Below are positions 55,752 to 64,000 of a stretch of DNA of 64,000 nucleotides, one piece after another. The notes beneath the pieces are model-generated. The model did not search any database, was not told the DNA's origin, and worked only from the letters and a program-made list of their open reading frames with translations. Within the stretch, counting starts at the first letter, position 1. Each line of letters opens with the position of its first letter. Source of the stretch: Cytobacillus sp. IB215665 (GTDB lineage: Bacteria; Bacillota; Bacilli; Bacillales; SM2101); assembly GCF_033963835.1 (NCBI RefSeq), contig NZ_JAXBME010000002.1, positions 1-64,000 of the forward strand, read 5' to 3'. A program made the translations under genes and the position numbers.

Positions 55752-58166
55752 ATGTTAGTCTCATATAAATGGTTACAGCAATATGTCGATGCATTGGCTG
55801 TAACTCCTGAAGAACTTGCAGAAAAATTTAATCGTACTGGTATTGAAGTAGAAGTAGTAGAATCTTTAAATAAGGGCATAAAAAATGTTGTTGTTGGTCA
55901 TGTGTTGTCAAAGGAGCAGCATCCAAATGCTGATAAACTAAGCGTATGTAGCGTTGATATCGGTGATAGTGAACCTGTTCAAATTATTTGTGGTGCGGCA
56001 AATGTCGCTGCAGGACAAAAGGTAGCCGTTGCAAAAGTAGGTGCGGTATTACCTGGAAACTTCAAAATTAAAAAAGCGAAGTTAAGAGGCGAGGAATCCC
56101 ATGGGATGATTTGTTCACTTCAAGAGCTAGGAATTGAAGCGAAGGTCATTCAAAAAGATTATGCAACAGGTATCTTTGTTTTTCCTAACGATGTTGAAGT
56201 TGGTAGTGACGCACTCGAACAGCTTAACTTAGATGATCATGTGTTGGAGTTGGAGTTAACAGCGAATCGATCTGATTGTTTAAATATGTTAGGTGTGGCG
56301 TATGAAGTAGGTGCAATGTTGGGGAAAGAGGTTGAACTTCCTCGTTTTCAACTACAGGAAAGCAATGACATGGCTTCAGATTTAGTTTCAGTGAATATTG
56401 AAGATCATGACGCTAATCCACTATATATTGCTAAGGTAATAAAAAATGTCAAAGTAGGTCCATCACCTTTGTGGTTACAAACTCGCCTCATGGCAGCGGG
56501 TATTAGACCGATCAATAATGTAGTTGATATTACGAATTATGTCCTACTTGAATACGGTCAACCATTACATGCGTTTGATTATGACCGTTTTGGATCAAAA
56601 GAGGTACTTGTGCGTCGTGCTAAACCTGGAGAGGAGCTTACTACGCTAGATGATGTAAAACGCTCATTAACAGAAGATGACCTTGTCATTACAAATGGAA
56701 ATGAGCCTGTAGCGCTTGCTGGGGTTATGGGTGGAGCTGATTCTGAGGTCCGTGAAGATACTACAACGATTTTATTGGAAGCTGCTTACTTTAACAGTGG
56801 TGTCGTACGAAGTAGTTCTAAAAGCCATGGATTAAGGAGCGATTCAAGTGCGCGTTTTGAAAAAGGTATAGATCCGAAACGAACGCAAGAAGCGGCAAAT
56901 CGAGCAGCATATTTAATGATGGAATATGCTGGAGGAGAAATCGCTAGTGGTGAGGCCATCAGTGATACACTACAACTACAACCTGTTGTCGTGTCGGTGT
57001 CTGTTCAACAAATCAATCGTTTACTCGGGACGTCAATTTCGAATGAAGAAGTTGCTAGCATTTTTCATAATCTCCAGTTCTCATATACTGTAGATAATGA
57101 TGTTTTTGTTGTCACTGTTCCAACAAGAAGAAACGATATTTCAATTCCAGAAGATTTAGTTGAAGAAGTAGGGAGATTATACGGTTATGATAATGTCAAA
57201 TCGACTCTCCCTATCGGTGAAGCTAGACCAGGTATATTGACTCCTTATCAAGCGAAACGTCGTAAAGTACGTCGTTATCTTGAAGGAGCAGGCTTATATC
57301 AAGTAGTGAATTACTCATTAACGAGTGAGGAAAAAGTGAAACAGTTTGCATTAGAAGAGGCAGAGCCAGTGCGTTTAGCCATGCCGATGAGTGAAGAGCG
57401 TAGCATGCTACGTTTAAGTTTAATACCTCATTTACTTGATGTAGTAAAACATAATAGTGCTCGACAAATTGAAGATATTGGAATTTATGAAACAGCATCG
57501 GTATTTGTATCATCTGATAAAGATGCACTGCCAAATGAAAAGGAACATGTTGCTGGAGCATTGACTGGCCTTTGGTCATCCCACTTATGGCAAGGTGAGA
57601 AGAAAGCAGTAGATTTCTATGTCGCAAAAGGTGTTTTAGATGGCTTATTTAGCCACTTAGGTTTGGAGGAGCGCATTCAATACAAACAAATAAAACAAGA
57701 TCTTCTTCATCCAGGACGAACTGCACAAATCTTATTTGATGGAGACGTATTAGGTATCATTGGTCAACTTCATCCAATCACCCAAAATGAACTTGATTTA
57801 CAAGAGACTTACGTATTTGAATTGTCATTAGAAAAGCTACTTCAAGCTGAAGTTTCGGAACTTAAATATAATCTCATTCCGCGCTTCCCTTCAATTACTA
57901 GAGATATAGCACTCGTTGTCAATAGTGAAGTAGCAGTTGGTGATTTAAAGAAAACAATTATAGAAGCGGGTGGAGATCTGTTAAAGAATGTTTCGATCTT
58001 TGATTTATACGAAGGTGAGCATATGGAGCAAGGCAAAAAATCAGTAGCCTTCTCTTTACGCTATTTAGATCCAGAACGTACGCTTACTGATGAAGAGGTA
58101 ACAGCTGTCCATGAAAATGTTTTAAAGGCTGTCGAAAATCAGTTCGATGCAAAATTAAGAGGTTAG
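55752..58166 (+). CDS. pheT: Phenylalanyl-tRNA synthetase beta subunit
   Basis: 804 residues. Order: B1 and tRNA-binding OB fold (about 40-150, [19 protein letters not shown]), B3/B4 editing domain with [20 protein letters not shown] (about 255-280), B5 domain, inactive synthetase-like core, and C-terminal ferredoxin-fold anticodon domain (about 710-804, [12 protein letters not shown]). ATG at 55752 follows GAGGAGGGA. Last gene of the T-box unit. Confidence 0.95.
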   Translation: MLVSYKWLQQYVDALAVTPEELAEKFNRTGIEVEVVESLNKGIKNVVVGHVLSKEQHPNADKLSVCSVDIGDSEPVQIICGAANVAAGQKVAVAKVGAVLPGNFKIKKAKLRGEESHGMICSLQELGIEAKVIQKDYATGIFVFPNDVEVGSDALEQLNLDDHVLELELTANRSDCLNMLGVAYEVGAMLGKEVELPRFQLQESNDMASDLVSVNIEDHDANPLYIAKVIKNVKVGPSPLWLQTRLMAAGIRPINNVVDITNYVLLEYGQPLHAFDYDRFGSKEVLVRRAKPGEELTTLDDVKRSLTEDDLVITNGNEPVALAGVMGGADSEVREDTTTILLEAAYFNSGVVRSSSKSHGLRSDSSARFEKGIDPKRTQEAANRAAYLMMEYAGGEIASGEAISDTLQLQPVVVSVSVQQINRLLGTSISNEEVASIFHNLQFSYTVDNDVFVVTVPTRRNDISIPEDLVEEVGRLYGYDNVKSTLPIGEARPGILTPYQAKRRKVRRYLEGAGLYQVVNYSLTSEEKVKQFALEEAEPVRLAMPMSEERSMLRLSLIPHLLDVVKHNSARQIEDIGIYETASVFVSSDKDALPNEKEHVAGALTGLWSSHLWQGEKKAVDFYVAKGVLDGLFSHLGLEERIQYKQIKQDLLHPGRTAQILFDGDVLGIIGQLHPITQNELDLQETYVFELSLEKLLQAEVSELKYNLIPRFPSITRDIALVVNSEVAVGDLKKTIIEAGGDLLKNVSIFDLYEGEHMEQGKKSVAFSLRYLDPERTLTDEEVTAVHENVLKAVENQFDAKLRG

Positions 58167-58205
58167 TTTTGAACTATCATACTAAACGTGTTAATAAACA
58201 TTAAC

Positions 58206-58242
58206 AAAAGGTGTCTCGAGTTATATCGAGACACCTTTTTTT
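58206..58242 (+). terminator. Terminator after pheST
   Basis: AAAAGGTGTCTCGA-gttata-TCGAGACACCTTTT with further T. Its stem core GTGTCTCG/CGAGACAC recurs in the next terminator (59099). Confidence 0.9.
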
Positions 58243-58266
58243 GTAAAAAACTGTATATGAATCCAA

Positions 58267-58290
58267 ACACATATAAGGATTTTTCATATA
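58267..58290 (+). promoter_or_regulatory. Possible sigma-K-like promoter of collagen-like gene
   Basis: AC (58267-58268), 16 bases, CATA (58285-58288) then TATATAA; near the sigma-K pattern AC-N16-CATAnnnTA but one base off in the last part. Weak. Confidence 0.3.
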
Positions 58291-58325
58291 TATAATTACA
58301 ACAATGCGAGATGAGAGGTGAGAGA

Positions 58326-59069
58326 ATGGAAAGTGAAAATTGTAAGTGTAAAGTGGTCCCAAAACCACCATCCGGCCCACAAGGACCAGCAGGTCCACCT
58401 GGATTAAGAGGGCTACAAGGAACGCAAGGACTACAAGGAGCACAAGGGGCTACTGGTCCACCTGGATTAGACGGTGTTCAAGGAGCACAAGGGGCTACTG
58501 GTCCACCTGGATTAGACGGTGTTCAAGGAGCACAAGGGGCTACTGGTCCACCTGGATTAGACGGTGTTCAAGGAGCACAAGGGGCTACTGGTCCACCTGG
58601 ATTAGACGGTGTTCAAGGAGCACAAGGGGCTACTGGTCCACCTGGCCCTGTACCAATGCTTAGTTTTAGAGCAGAAACTGATGGTCAGGATATTCCAGAT
58701 CCTTCAACCGCTTTAAAAGTAACATTCCCAATTGAAGATTTTGAATTTGGTGGAAACAATTATGATACTAGTACTTCTATATTTACTGCACCGTCGGATG
58801 GTGTTTATCATTTTAGTACATCTATACAAATTGAGACTTCGGATGGTGATGCCCAAACTACTATTAATTTAGTACTAAATAGCTCAACTAACATATCATG
58901 TCAATCAATTGAGGGACCAGGATGTTGTACTACAGATACGTTAATTCAATTGCAAAGCTTAGATACAATATGCGTTACAATAGATTATGATAGCCAACAG
59001 AGTGCGAATGGAAGTATTCCAATTAATAGAGTATCATGCTTCACTGGACATATGGTTCATACAACATAA
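58326..59069 (+). CDS. Collagen-like (BclA-type) spore-surface protein
   Basis: 247 residues. N-terminal [20 protein letters not shown], then a Gly-X-Y region (about 20-107) with four exact copies of [15 protein letters not shown] and a partial fifth, then a C1q/TNF-like jelly-roll domain of about 130 residues ([38 protein letters not shown]). This is the layout of exosporium BclA-like glycoproteins; no signal peptide or LPxTG is seen, which fits mother-cell assembly. ATG at 58326 follows AGAGGTGA. It splits the usual pheT-rnhC order. Confidence 0.85.
   Translation: MESENCKCKVVPKPPSGPQGPAGPPGLRGLQGTQGLQGAQGATGPPGLDGVQGAQGATGPPGLDGVQGAQGATGPPGLDGVQGAQGATGPPGLDGVQGAQGATGPPGPVPMLSFRAETDGQDIPDPSTALKVTFPIEDFEFGGNNYDTSTSIFTAPSDGVYHFSTSIQIETSDGDAQTTINLVLNSSTNISCQSIEGPGCCTTDTLIQLQSLDTICVTIDYDSQQSANGSIPINRVSCFTGHMVHTT
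58437..58648 (+). repeat. Tandem 45-bp repeat in the collagen-like gene
   Basis: Four identical 45-bp units begin at 58437, 58482, 58527 and 58572, with a partial fifth from 58617. They show no base difference by eye, so they arose or were homogenised recently, and copy number is likely to vary between strains in whole 15-residue steps. Confidence 0.9.
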
Positions 59070-59098
59070 TGAACTTCAAAGGAAGTCATGTATATGAC

Positions 59099-59132
59099 AA
59101 AGTGTCTCGGATCAATACGAGACACTTTTTTA
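59099..59132 (+). terminator. Terminator after collagen-like gene
   Basis: AAAGTGTCTCG-gatcaata-CGAGACACTTT with T run; nearly the same stem as the pheST terminator. Confidence 0.85.
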
Positions 59133-59245
59133 TATGCATGCTCTTCTTCTAGTTAGTGCATAATTTTGTACATACATAAGAGAAGAAGGAGCTATGGTGT
59201 TTGTGCAATAGCATTATATAATGGTTATCCTATCACCGTTTATCT

Positions 59246-60196
59246 TTAGACTAATTTCTTCGCTTTCTCCGTATTTGCGAAATGGTATTTAGTATATTGT
59301 TTTAGCTTTTGAATACCTAACTTTGAAATTAGTTTCGCAGCTGCTTTGTCAACTTGAGGGCCAGCTCCTTTAGGTAGCTCCATCCCACATTCTTTACTCA
59401 ATTTAGTCATTTCTTTCAAAAATGCGTAACGTGCAATTATTGACGCAGCAGCCACAGCCATATGGATACCTTCAGCTTTCGTACTGAAAAAAACATGGTC
59501 TTTAACGATTGTTTTCTCTTTTTGTAAATGTTTATAATAAGTCGGCGGTTCAGCGAATTGATCAATTAATATCCCGTCATGCTTTGCTGGATCAATTTTC
59601 TTTAATACGTGTTGAATAGCTCGGTTATGTAGAATAGCTTTCATTTTTCCTTGGGTCATACCACTAGCTTGTAAGTCATTATATTTTTCATTATGTAAAA
59701 TAAGTAAACTATATGGAATGATTGATATGATGTTTTTTGCAATTGAACAAATCTTTTCATCTGTTAAGCCTTTTGAATCTTTAACTCCTAATTCCTTCAA
59801 TAACGGAATGTGTTTTGTTTCAACGAAGGTAGCGACTACAGCAATAGGTCCGAAATAGTCGCCAGTCCCTACTTCATCAGAGCCGATAATTGAAAGAGTT
59901 GAAATATTATCTGGCGGAGAATACTTTGTTTTCGTAGCTCCTTGTGTGGACTTCTTGTTAATATTGTTATTGGAAGTTGAAGGGCTGTTTTGTTGTGACT
60001 CCCAAAGCTGTGCTTCCTGACTTCCTTCTTTACCTTGAAATAATACTTTTCCTGAACGATATGCAGTTATAGTAAAAGTTGGTCCTTTAGCTATAAAAAT
60101 AGCTCCTGGTGGTAAAGCACCACCACTAATATTTTCATAGTGTTTTTTCATTTTATTGATGGTAGCTATATCAACTGTAATAACAGAATTAGCCAA
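59246..60196 (-). CDS. rnhC: Ribonuclease HIII
   Basis: Cleaves RNA in RNA-DNA hybrids. 316 residues: N-terminal TBP-like substrate-binding domain (about 1-80), a low-complexity linker (NSPSTSNNNINKKS), and the catalytic domain opening IGSDEVGTGDYFGPIAVVAT with Asp-Glu, later IDQFAEP and VAAASIIARYAFL. TTG at 60196 has AAGGGG upstream on the minus strand. It diverges from zapA; about 390 bases between them hold no clear gene. Confidence 0.93.
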   Translation of the reverse strand: MANSVITVDIATINKMKKHYENISGGALPPGAIFIAKGPTFTITAYRSGKVLFQGKEGSQEAQLWESQQNSPSTSNNNINKKSTQGATKTKYSPPDNISTLSIIGSDEVGTGDYFGPIAVVATFVETKHIPLLKELGVKDSKGLTDEKICSIAKNIISIIPYSLLILHNEKYNDLQASGMTQGKMKAILHNRAIQHVLKKIDPAKHDGILIDQFAEPPTYYKHLQKEKTIVKDHVFFSTKAEGIHMAVAAASIIARYAFLKEMTKLSKECGMELPKGAGPQVDKAAAKLISKLGIQKLKQYTKYHFANTEKAKKLV

Positions 60197-60584
60197 CTAT
60201 AAACAACCCCTTCACAGATTCATTTTATGAAGTAATGCTCTTGTCCTAAAATTTTTACTTTTGATGCTAAAATTGAATAGCTAGATTATATATGATAGGT
60301 ATAGTGCTTCAAGCACAAAGGTGTTACGGTTATTGTATTCGTATATGTCATAGAATACGAAAATACAATGAGGATGAAAGTTATCAAAAACAGCTAATAT
60401 CATCAATCATAATACTCAAGAGGCAAATTCAGAGATTTATATAAATATAGTACCCCATGATCTTTATACCCCCATTATACCTTCATTATACTCTGTATTC
60501 ATTTCTATTATGGAATTCTTTCCACAACTACTTTATTCATGGTATGATAAAGATTAGGATTTTGATGAAATGGGGGACAACAAG

Positions 60585-60845
60585 TTGTCAGAGAAATCTA
60601 AAACGAGAACAACTGTTGATATATATGGTCAGCAATATTCAATTGTAGGATCAGAGAATACTAGTCATGTGCTAAAAGTAGCTTCAATAGTAGATGAAAA
60701 AATGAGAGAAATAGGTAGGAAAAACCCTTATTTAGACGTTCATAAATTAGCGGTGTTAACCGCTGTTAACGTAGTTCATGATTACGTAAAGCTGACCGAA
60801 AAATGTGAAAAACTAGAACAACAAGTAAACAAAGAAAAGGATTGA
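60585..60845 (+). CDS. zapA: Cell division protein ZapA
   Basis: Small FtsZ-ring stabiliser. 86 residues: globular head with [18 protein letters not shown] and a C-terminal coiled coil (about 55-86, [20 protein letters not shown]). TTG at 60585 gives [11 protein letters not shown], the family start, with GGGGG eight bases before; the ATG at 60570 lies in front of that site. cvpA follows after seven bases. Confidence 0.9.
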   Translation: MSEKSKTRTTVDIYGQQYSIVGSENTSHVLKVASIVDEKMREIGRKNPYLDVHKLAVLTAVNVVHDYVKLTEKCEKLEQQVNKEKD

Positions 60846-60852
60846 ATTTTAA

Positions 60853-61395
60853 ATGCTTGATCTTATTTTAATAATTATTCTTATTGCAGGATTTTTAATA
60901 GGCTTAAAGAGAGGATTCGTACTTCAAATTATTCACTTCTTTGGGTTAATTGTTGCATTTGTTTTAGCATCAATCTATTATGACACACTAGCACCCAAAT
61001 TAATTCTTTGGATTCCATATCCAACAATTGGTGAAGGGAGTGCATTAAATTCTTTATTTGAAAATATGAACCTAGAGGATGCATATTATAGAGCAATCGC
61101 TTTTGTTATCATATTTATAATGGTCAAGATCATTATGCAGATTATTGGATCGATGCTTGACTTTGTTGCTAATTTACCAATCTTAAAACAAATCAATGGA
61201 TGGGCAGGAGCTATTCTAGGTTTCTTAGAAGTTTACATCATCTTATTTGTTGTGCTTTATATTGTAGCATTGTTACCAATAGACTTTATTCAAATGCCTA
61301 TACAAGATTCATTTGTGGCTAATATGATGATAAAACACACCCCAATTTTTTCATCAATGATTAAAGATCTTTGGTTTGAGTATGTTGCGGGATAA
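60853..61395 (+). CDS. yshB: CvpA family membrane protein
   Basis: 180-residue membrane protein of the colicin V production (CvpA) family; role in Bacillus unknown. Four hydrophobic helices (about 2-20, 25-45, 78-100, 115-145) and the family opening LILIIILIAGFLIGLKRGF. ATG at 60853. Cotranscribed with zapA. Confidence 0.88.
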   Translation: MLDLILIIILIAGFLIGLKRGFVLQIIHFFGLIVAFVLASIYYDTLAPKLILWIPYPTIGEGSALNSLFENMNLEDAYYRAIAFVIIFIMVKIIMQIIGSMLDFVANLPILKQINGWAGAILGFLEVYIILFVVLYIVALLPIDFIQMPIQDSFVANMMIKHTPIFSSMIKDLWFEYVAG

Positions 61396-61463
61396 ATTTG
61401 GAGTGAAATCCGTTTTTAGAGGATAGTTCATCGACCAGTTGTTTTTGGTGTGAATTACCCTCT

Positions 61464-61591
61464 TTTTGTTTTCGCACTAAGTTATAAACTCTTAGACATC
61501 TAACGTTCGTGGCACCTTTTCTAGTTTGAAAATGATGTCAACTGATAGCCGCTTTAATTTGTCATAAGAAACAAATTTTACGACAAGAGCT
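61464..61591 (-). mobile_element. ISL3-like MITE, copy 11 (degenerate)
   Basis: Reverse copy of about 128 bp: TTTTTGTTTTCGCAC at the left, core CTAACGTTCGTGGCACCTTT, right end GAAACAAATTTTACGACAAG-AGCT. The outer bases are eroded and there is no target duplication. Confidence 0.6.
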
Positions 61592-61746
61592 ATTTCTATT
61601 TCGTAGTTGTACATTTTTTGAAAAAAACTGTATTATTTTTATAGAAAAGTAAGGCTTTTCACGATATACGCTCTTATGGTATGTTCAATTTTGTATACAC
61701 CCTCTTATTGTCTAGTCTGGAGCAATTTACGTCATTATTTCTAAAA

Positions 61747-61895
61747 GGCTGTTTTCGAGTATGATGTTTTTTGTATACATAAAATATACAAGAATACGAC
61801 TAGATTTCGTGGCATCTATTCTGCTATAAAACAATGACTTTTGAGTAAAAACCTTCTAGTTAAGAGCTATAGCAACAAAGTTTATGAAAAGAGCC
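61747..61895 (-). mobile_element. ISL3-like MITE, copy 12
   Basis: 149-bp reverse copy: GGCTGTTTTCGAGTATGATG at the left, core ATTTCGTGGCATCTATTCTG, right end GCAACAAAGTTTATG-AAAAGAGCC. Flanks TTCTAAAA (61739-61746) and TTTTAAAA (61896-61903) agree at 7 of 8. With copy 11 it fills the cvpA-polX gap. Confidence 0.75.
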
Positions 61896-61967
61896 TTTTA
61901 AAAAGATAAAGTAATAATAGCCATGACACTTTTCTTATATTAAGACAGAATCAAAGGAGTGGTATCG

Positions 61968-63689
61968 TTGGAGATGAATAAAAAAGAAATTATTAAGCTA
62001 CTTGAATCAATTGCAATATATATGGAACTAAAAGGAGAAAATCCTTTTAAAATATCAGCATTTCGTAAAGCAGCATCAGCGTTAGAAAACGATGATCGAA
62101 GCCTTTCTTCAATTAATACCTTTACTGATATACCAGGAATAGGTAAAGGTACATCTACGGTCATTTCGGAGTTTATTGAAAGTGGAGAGTCCTCTTTATT
62201 AACAGAATTGAAAAAAGAAGTACCAACGGGTCTTATTCCATTATTGAAATTACCTGGGGTAGGCGGCAAAAAAATTGCAAAGCTCTATAAAGAATTAGCA
62301 GTTGTTGACGCTGCTTCATTAAAGGAGGCTTGTATTGCAAATAAGGTACAAGCATTAGCCGGATTCGGGAAAAAAACAGAGGAAAAAATCCTTGCTGCTA
62401 TTGAAGATATGGGCTCTCGGCCCGAAAGGTTGCCTATTGCATTTATGCTGCCGATAGCTAATGAAATTGAACAGGCATTAGCATCTATGGATGGCGTGAT
62501 ACAATATTCAAGAGCTGGCAGTTTAAGAAGAATGAAAGAAACAATCAAAGATTTAGACTTTATTATTGCTACAAATGACCGTGATATAGTTAGAAAACAA
62601 CTTATAGAGCTTAAACATATGACAACTATCATTTCAAATGGAGACACAAAGGTTTCAGTTCAATTACAATATGATTATGAAGTTTCTGTCGATTTTCGCT
62701 TGGTTTCACCTCTTGAATTTGCTACGACACTACACCATTTCACTGGTTCTAAAGACCACAATGTTCGTATGCGTCAATTAGCAAAAGAACGAGGTGAAAA
62801 AATAAGTGAGTATGGTGTCGAGAATATAAATACAGGAGAAACGACGACTTTTTCTTCAGAAGAAGATTTTTATTCTTATTTTGACTTGAATTATATTCCA
62901 CCTGAACTTCGTGAAGATGGTAGTGAAGTAACTACATCCTTTCATTCAAAAGACTTAATTTCCTTAGAAGATATTCAAGGTGATCTACATATGCATTCGA
63001 CATGGAGCGATGGTGCGTATTCAATAGAAGAGATGGCTGAAGTGTGTAGGGATAAGGGATATAAGTATATGGCCATTACGGATCATTCACAGTTCTTACG
63101 AGTAGCTAATGGCTTAACAGTTGAACGCTTAAAGGCTCAAAGAGAGGAAATTAGAAGGTTAAATAAAAAATATGATGATTTTGTCATATTCGCTGGTGTA
63201 GAAATGGACATATTACCAGATGGTACATTAGATTATGATGATTCGGTCATGAAGGATATGGATATTGTTATTGCATCCATTCACTCTAGTTTCTCTCAAC
63301 CAAAAGAGATCATAATGGAGAGGTTAACAACAGCATTACGTAATCATCATGTTGATATAATTGCTCACCCTACAGGCAGGTTGATTGGGAGGCGTATGGG
63401 GTATGATGTAGATGTTGATATGCTAATTGAACTCGCAAAGGAGACTAATACCGCGTTAGAGTTAAATGCAAACCCAAACCGTTTAGACCTTTCATCAGAT
63501 CACCTTCGAAAAGCGCAACAGGCAGGATTGAAGATTGTCATAAATACGGATGCTCATAATATTGAAATGCTTGAGGATATGTCGATCGGTGTATCAACTG
63601 CAATGAAGGGTTGGGTAAAAAGCGCAAATGTGATTAATACATGGGACGTAGAAAGTGTTCGGGCTTTTTTACATCGACATGAGAAATAA
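61968..63689 (+). CDS. polX: DNA polymerase X with PHP domain (PolX)
   Basis: Repair polymerase of the beta-like X family with a C-terminal PHP exonuclease. About 573 residues: 8-kDa-like HhH region (about 1-150, IPGIGKGTSTVISEFIE; LPGVGGKKIAKLYKEL), nucleotidyl-transfer core with GSLRRMKETIKDLDFIIAT, and PHP (about 335-573) with GDLHMHSTWSDGAYS, ITDHSQF, IASIHSSF, IIAHPTGR and INTDAHN. TTG at 61968 is eight bases after AAAGGAG; the ATG at 61974 is a close alternative. mutS2 follows. Confidence 0.92.
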   Translation: MEMNKKEIIKLLESIAIYMELKGENPFKISAFRKAASALENDDRSLSSINTFTDIPGIGKGTSTVISEFIESGESSLLTELKKEVPTGLIPLLKLPGVGGKKIAKLYKELAVVDAASLKEACIANKVQALAGFGKKTEEKILAAIEDMGSRPERLPIAFMLPIANEIEQALASMDGVIQYSRAGSLRRMKETIKDLDFIIATNDRDIVRKQLIELKHMTTIISNGDTKVSVQLQYDYEVSVDFRLVSPLEFATTLHHFTGSKDHNVRMRQLAKERGEKISEYGVENINTGETTTFSSEEDFYSYFDLNYIPPELREDGSEVTTSFHSKDLISLEDIQGDLHMHSTWSDGAYSIEEMAEVCRDKGYKYMAITDHSQFLRVANGLTVERLKAQREEIRRLNKKYDDFVIFAGVEMDILPDGTLDYDDSVMKDMDIVIASIHSSFSQPKEIIMERLTTALRNHHVDIIAHPTGRLIGRRMGYDVDVDMLIELAKETNTALELNANPNRLDLSSDHLRKAQQAGLKIVINTDAHNIEMLEDMSIGVSTAMKGWVKSANVINTWDVESVRAFLHRHEK

Positions 63690-63734
63690 TACTAACATAT
63701 ATTTGACCTCTCCAAGCATAAGGAGGAAAACATC

Positions 63735-64000
63735 ATGCTAGAACGAGTTTTAAAAACATTAGAATTTAACAAAATAAAAGATATATTGGTTACTCATGTT
63801 GCTTCTTCATTAGGGAAAGCAAAGGTAGATACGTTAATGCCAGCTACAATATTTGAAGAAGTAGTTAAATTACAAGAGCAAACAGATGAGGCTGTCAAAA
63901 TACTTCGATTAAAAGGCAATGTTCCTTTAGGGGGGATTTTTGATATTCGATCAAACGTGAAAAGAGCAAAGATCAACAGTACGTTACATCCTGAAGAGCT
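63735..64000 (+). CDS. mutS2: Endonuclease MutS2 (5' part)
   Basis: Start of MutS2, the MutS-like ATPase with Smr nuclease that acts on recombination intermediates and collided ribosomes in Bacillus. Only the first 88 codons are in the window: [20 protein letters not shown] and [16 protein letters not shown], both typical of the N-terminal core region. ATG at 63735 follows AAGGAGG. The gene runs off the right edge. Confidence 0.9.
   Translation, partial: MLERVLKTLEFNKIKDILVTHVASSLGKAKVDTLMPATIFEEVVKLQEQTDEAVKILRLKGNVPLGGIFDIRSNVKRAKINSTLHPEE

Noticed and set aside
58437-58648. CRISPR-like array
   Set aside because: The repeats are contiguous 45-bp coding units without spacers, encoding Gly-X-Y triplets.

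Overview
The window is a low-GC chromosomal segment of an endospore-forming Bacillaceae. The gene order pepQ/ytkL-ytoI-nrnA-ytrIH-dnaE-ytsJ-accDA-pfkA-pyk-fxsA-ytvI-ytwI-citZ-icd-mdh-phoPR-polA-mutM-ytaF-coaE-gapB-speD-nrdR-dnaB-dnaI-ytxC-thrS-infC-rpmI-rplT-ysdA-ysdB-ysdC-sspI-ysgA-pheST-rnhC-zapA-cvpA-polX-mutS2 matches the conserved core backbone of Bacillus. Sporulation genes (ytrH/I, ytaF, ytxC, sspI, a BclA-like collagen protein) fit a spore former. The genus cannot be fixed from sequence alone; the abundance of intergenic repeats and an hflKC pair suggest a Bacillaceae other than B. subtilis.

Layout. 1-8 kb: peptidase, hydrolase, a frameshifted phosphotransferase, the ytoI regulator, nanoRNase NrnA and the sporulation pair ytrHI. 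8-24.6 kb: replicative DnaE, then a carbon block: malic enzyme with a FadR-type regulator, acetyl-CoA carboxyltransferase, phosphofructokinase and pyruvate kinase, then citrate synthase, isocitrate and malate dehydrogenases. 24.6-36 kb: MaoC protein, PhoPR, HflKC, DNA polymerase I, MutM, YtaF, CoaE. 36-42 kb: gluconeogenic GapB, SpeD, NrdR and the helicase loaders DnaB/DnaI. 42-47 kb: YtxC, then translation genes behind a T-box (thrS) and an L20 leader (infC-rpmI-rplT). 47-54 kb: small membrane proteins, an M42 aminopeptidase, and a probably recently acquired PadR/flavoprotein divergon. 54-64 kb: T-box pheST, collagen-like gene, rnhC, zapA-cvpA, polX and the start of mutS2.

Regulation readable in the DNA includes two T-boxes (specifiers ACC and TTC), an L20 leader, CcpN-like boxes on the gapB promoter, a perfect PdhR/FadR-type palindrome on the ytsJ promoter, paired palindromes in the PadR divergon, and a possible RNA switch ahead of speD.

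The most notable observations are these. (1) About a dozen copies or fragments of a roughly 110-240 bp non-coding element lie between genes. Its ends are GGCTCTTTTCG/CGAAAACAGCC and it has a conserved inner core; five copies are flanked by 8-bp AT-rich direct repeats matching at 7 or 8 of 8 positions, so it looks like a MITE family, probably mobilised by an ISL3-type transposase. (2) mutM appears to have an ATC start codon. (3) The speD leader holds a hairpin and an anti-Shine-Dalgarno run. (4) A structured insert separates rpmI from rplT.
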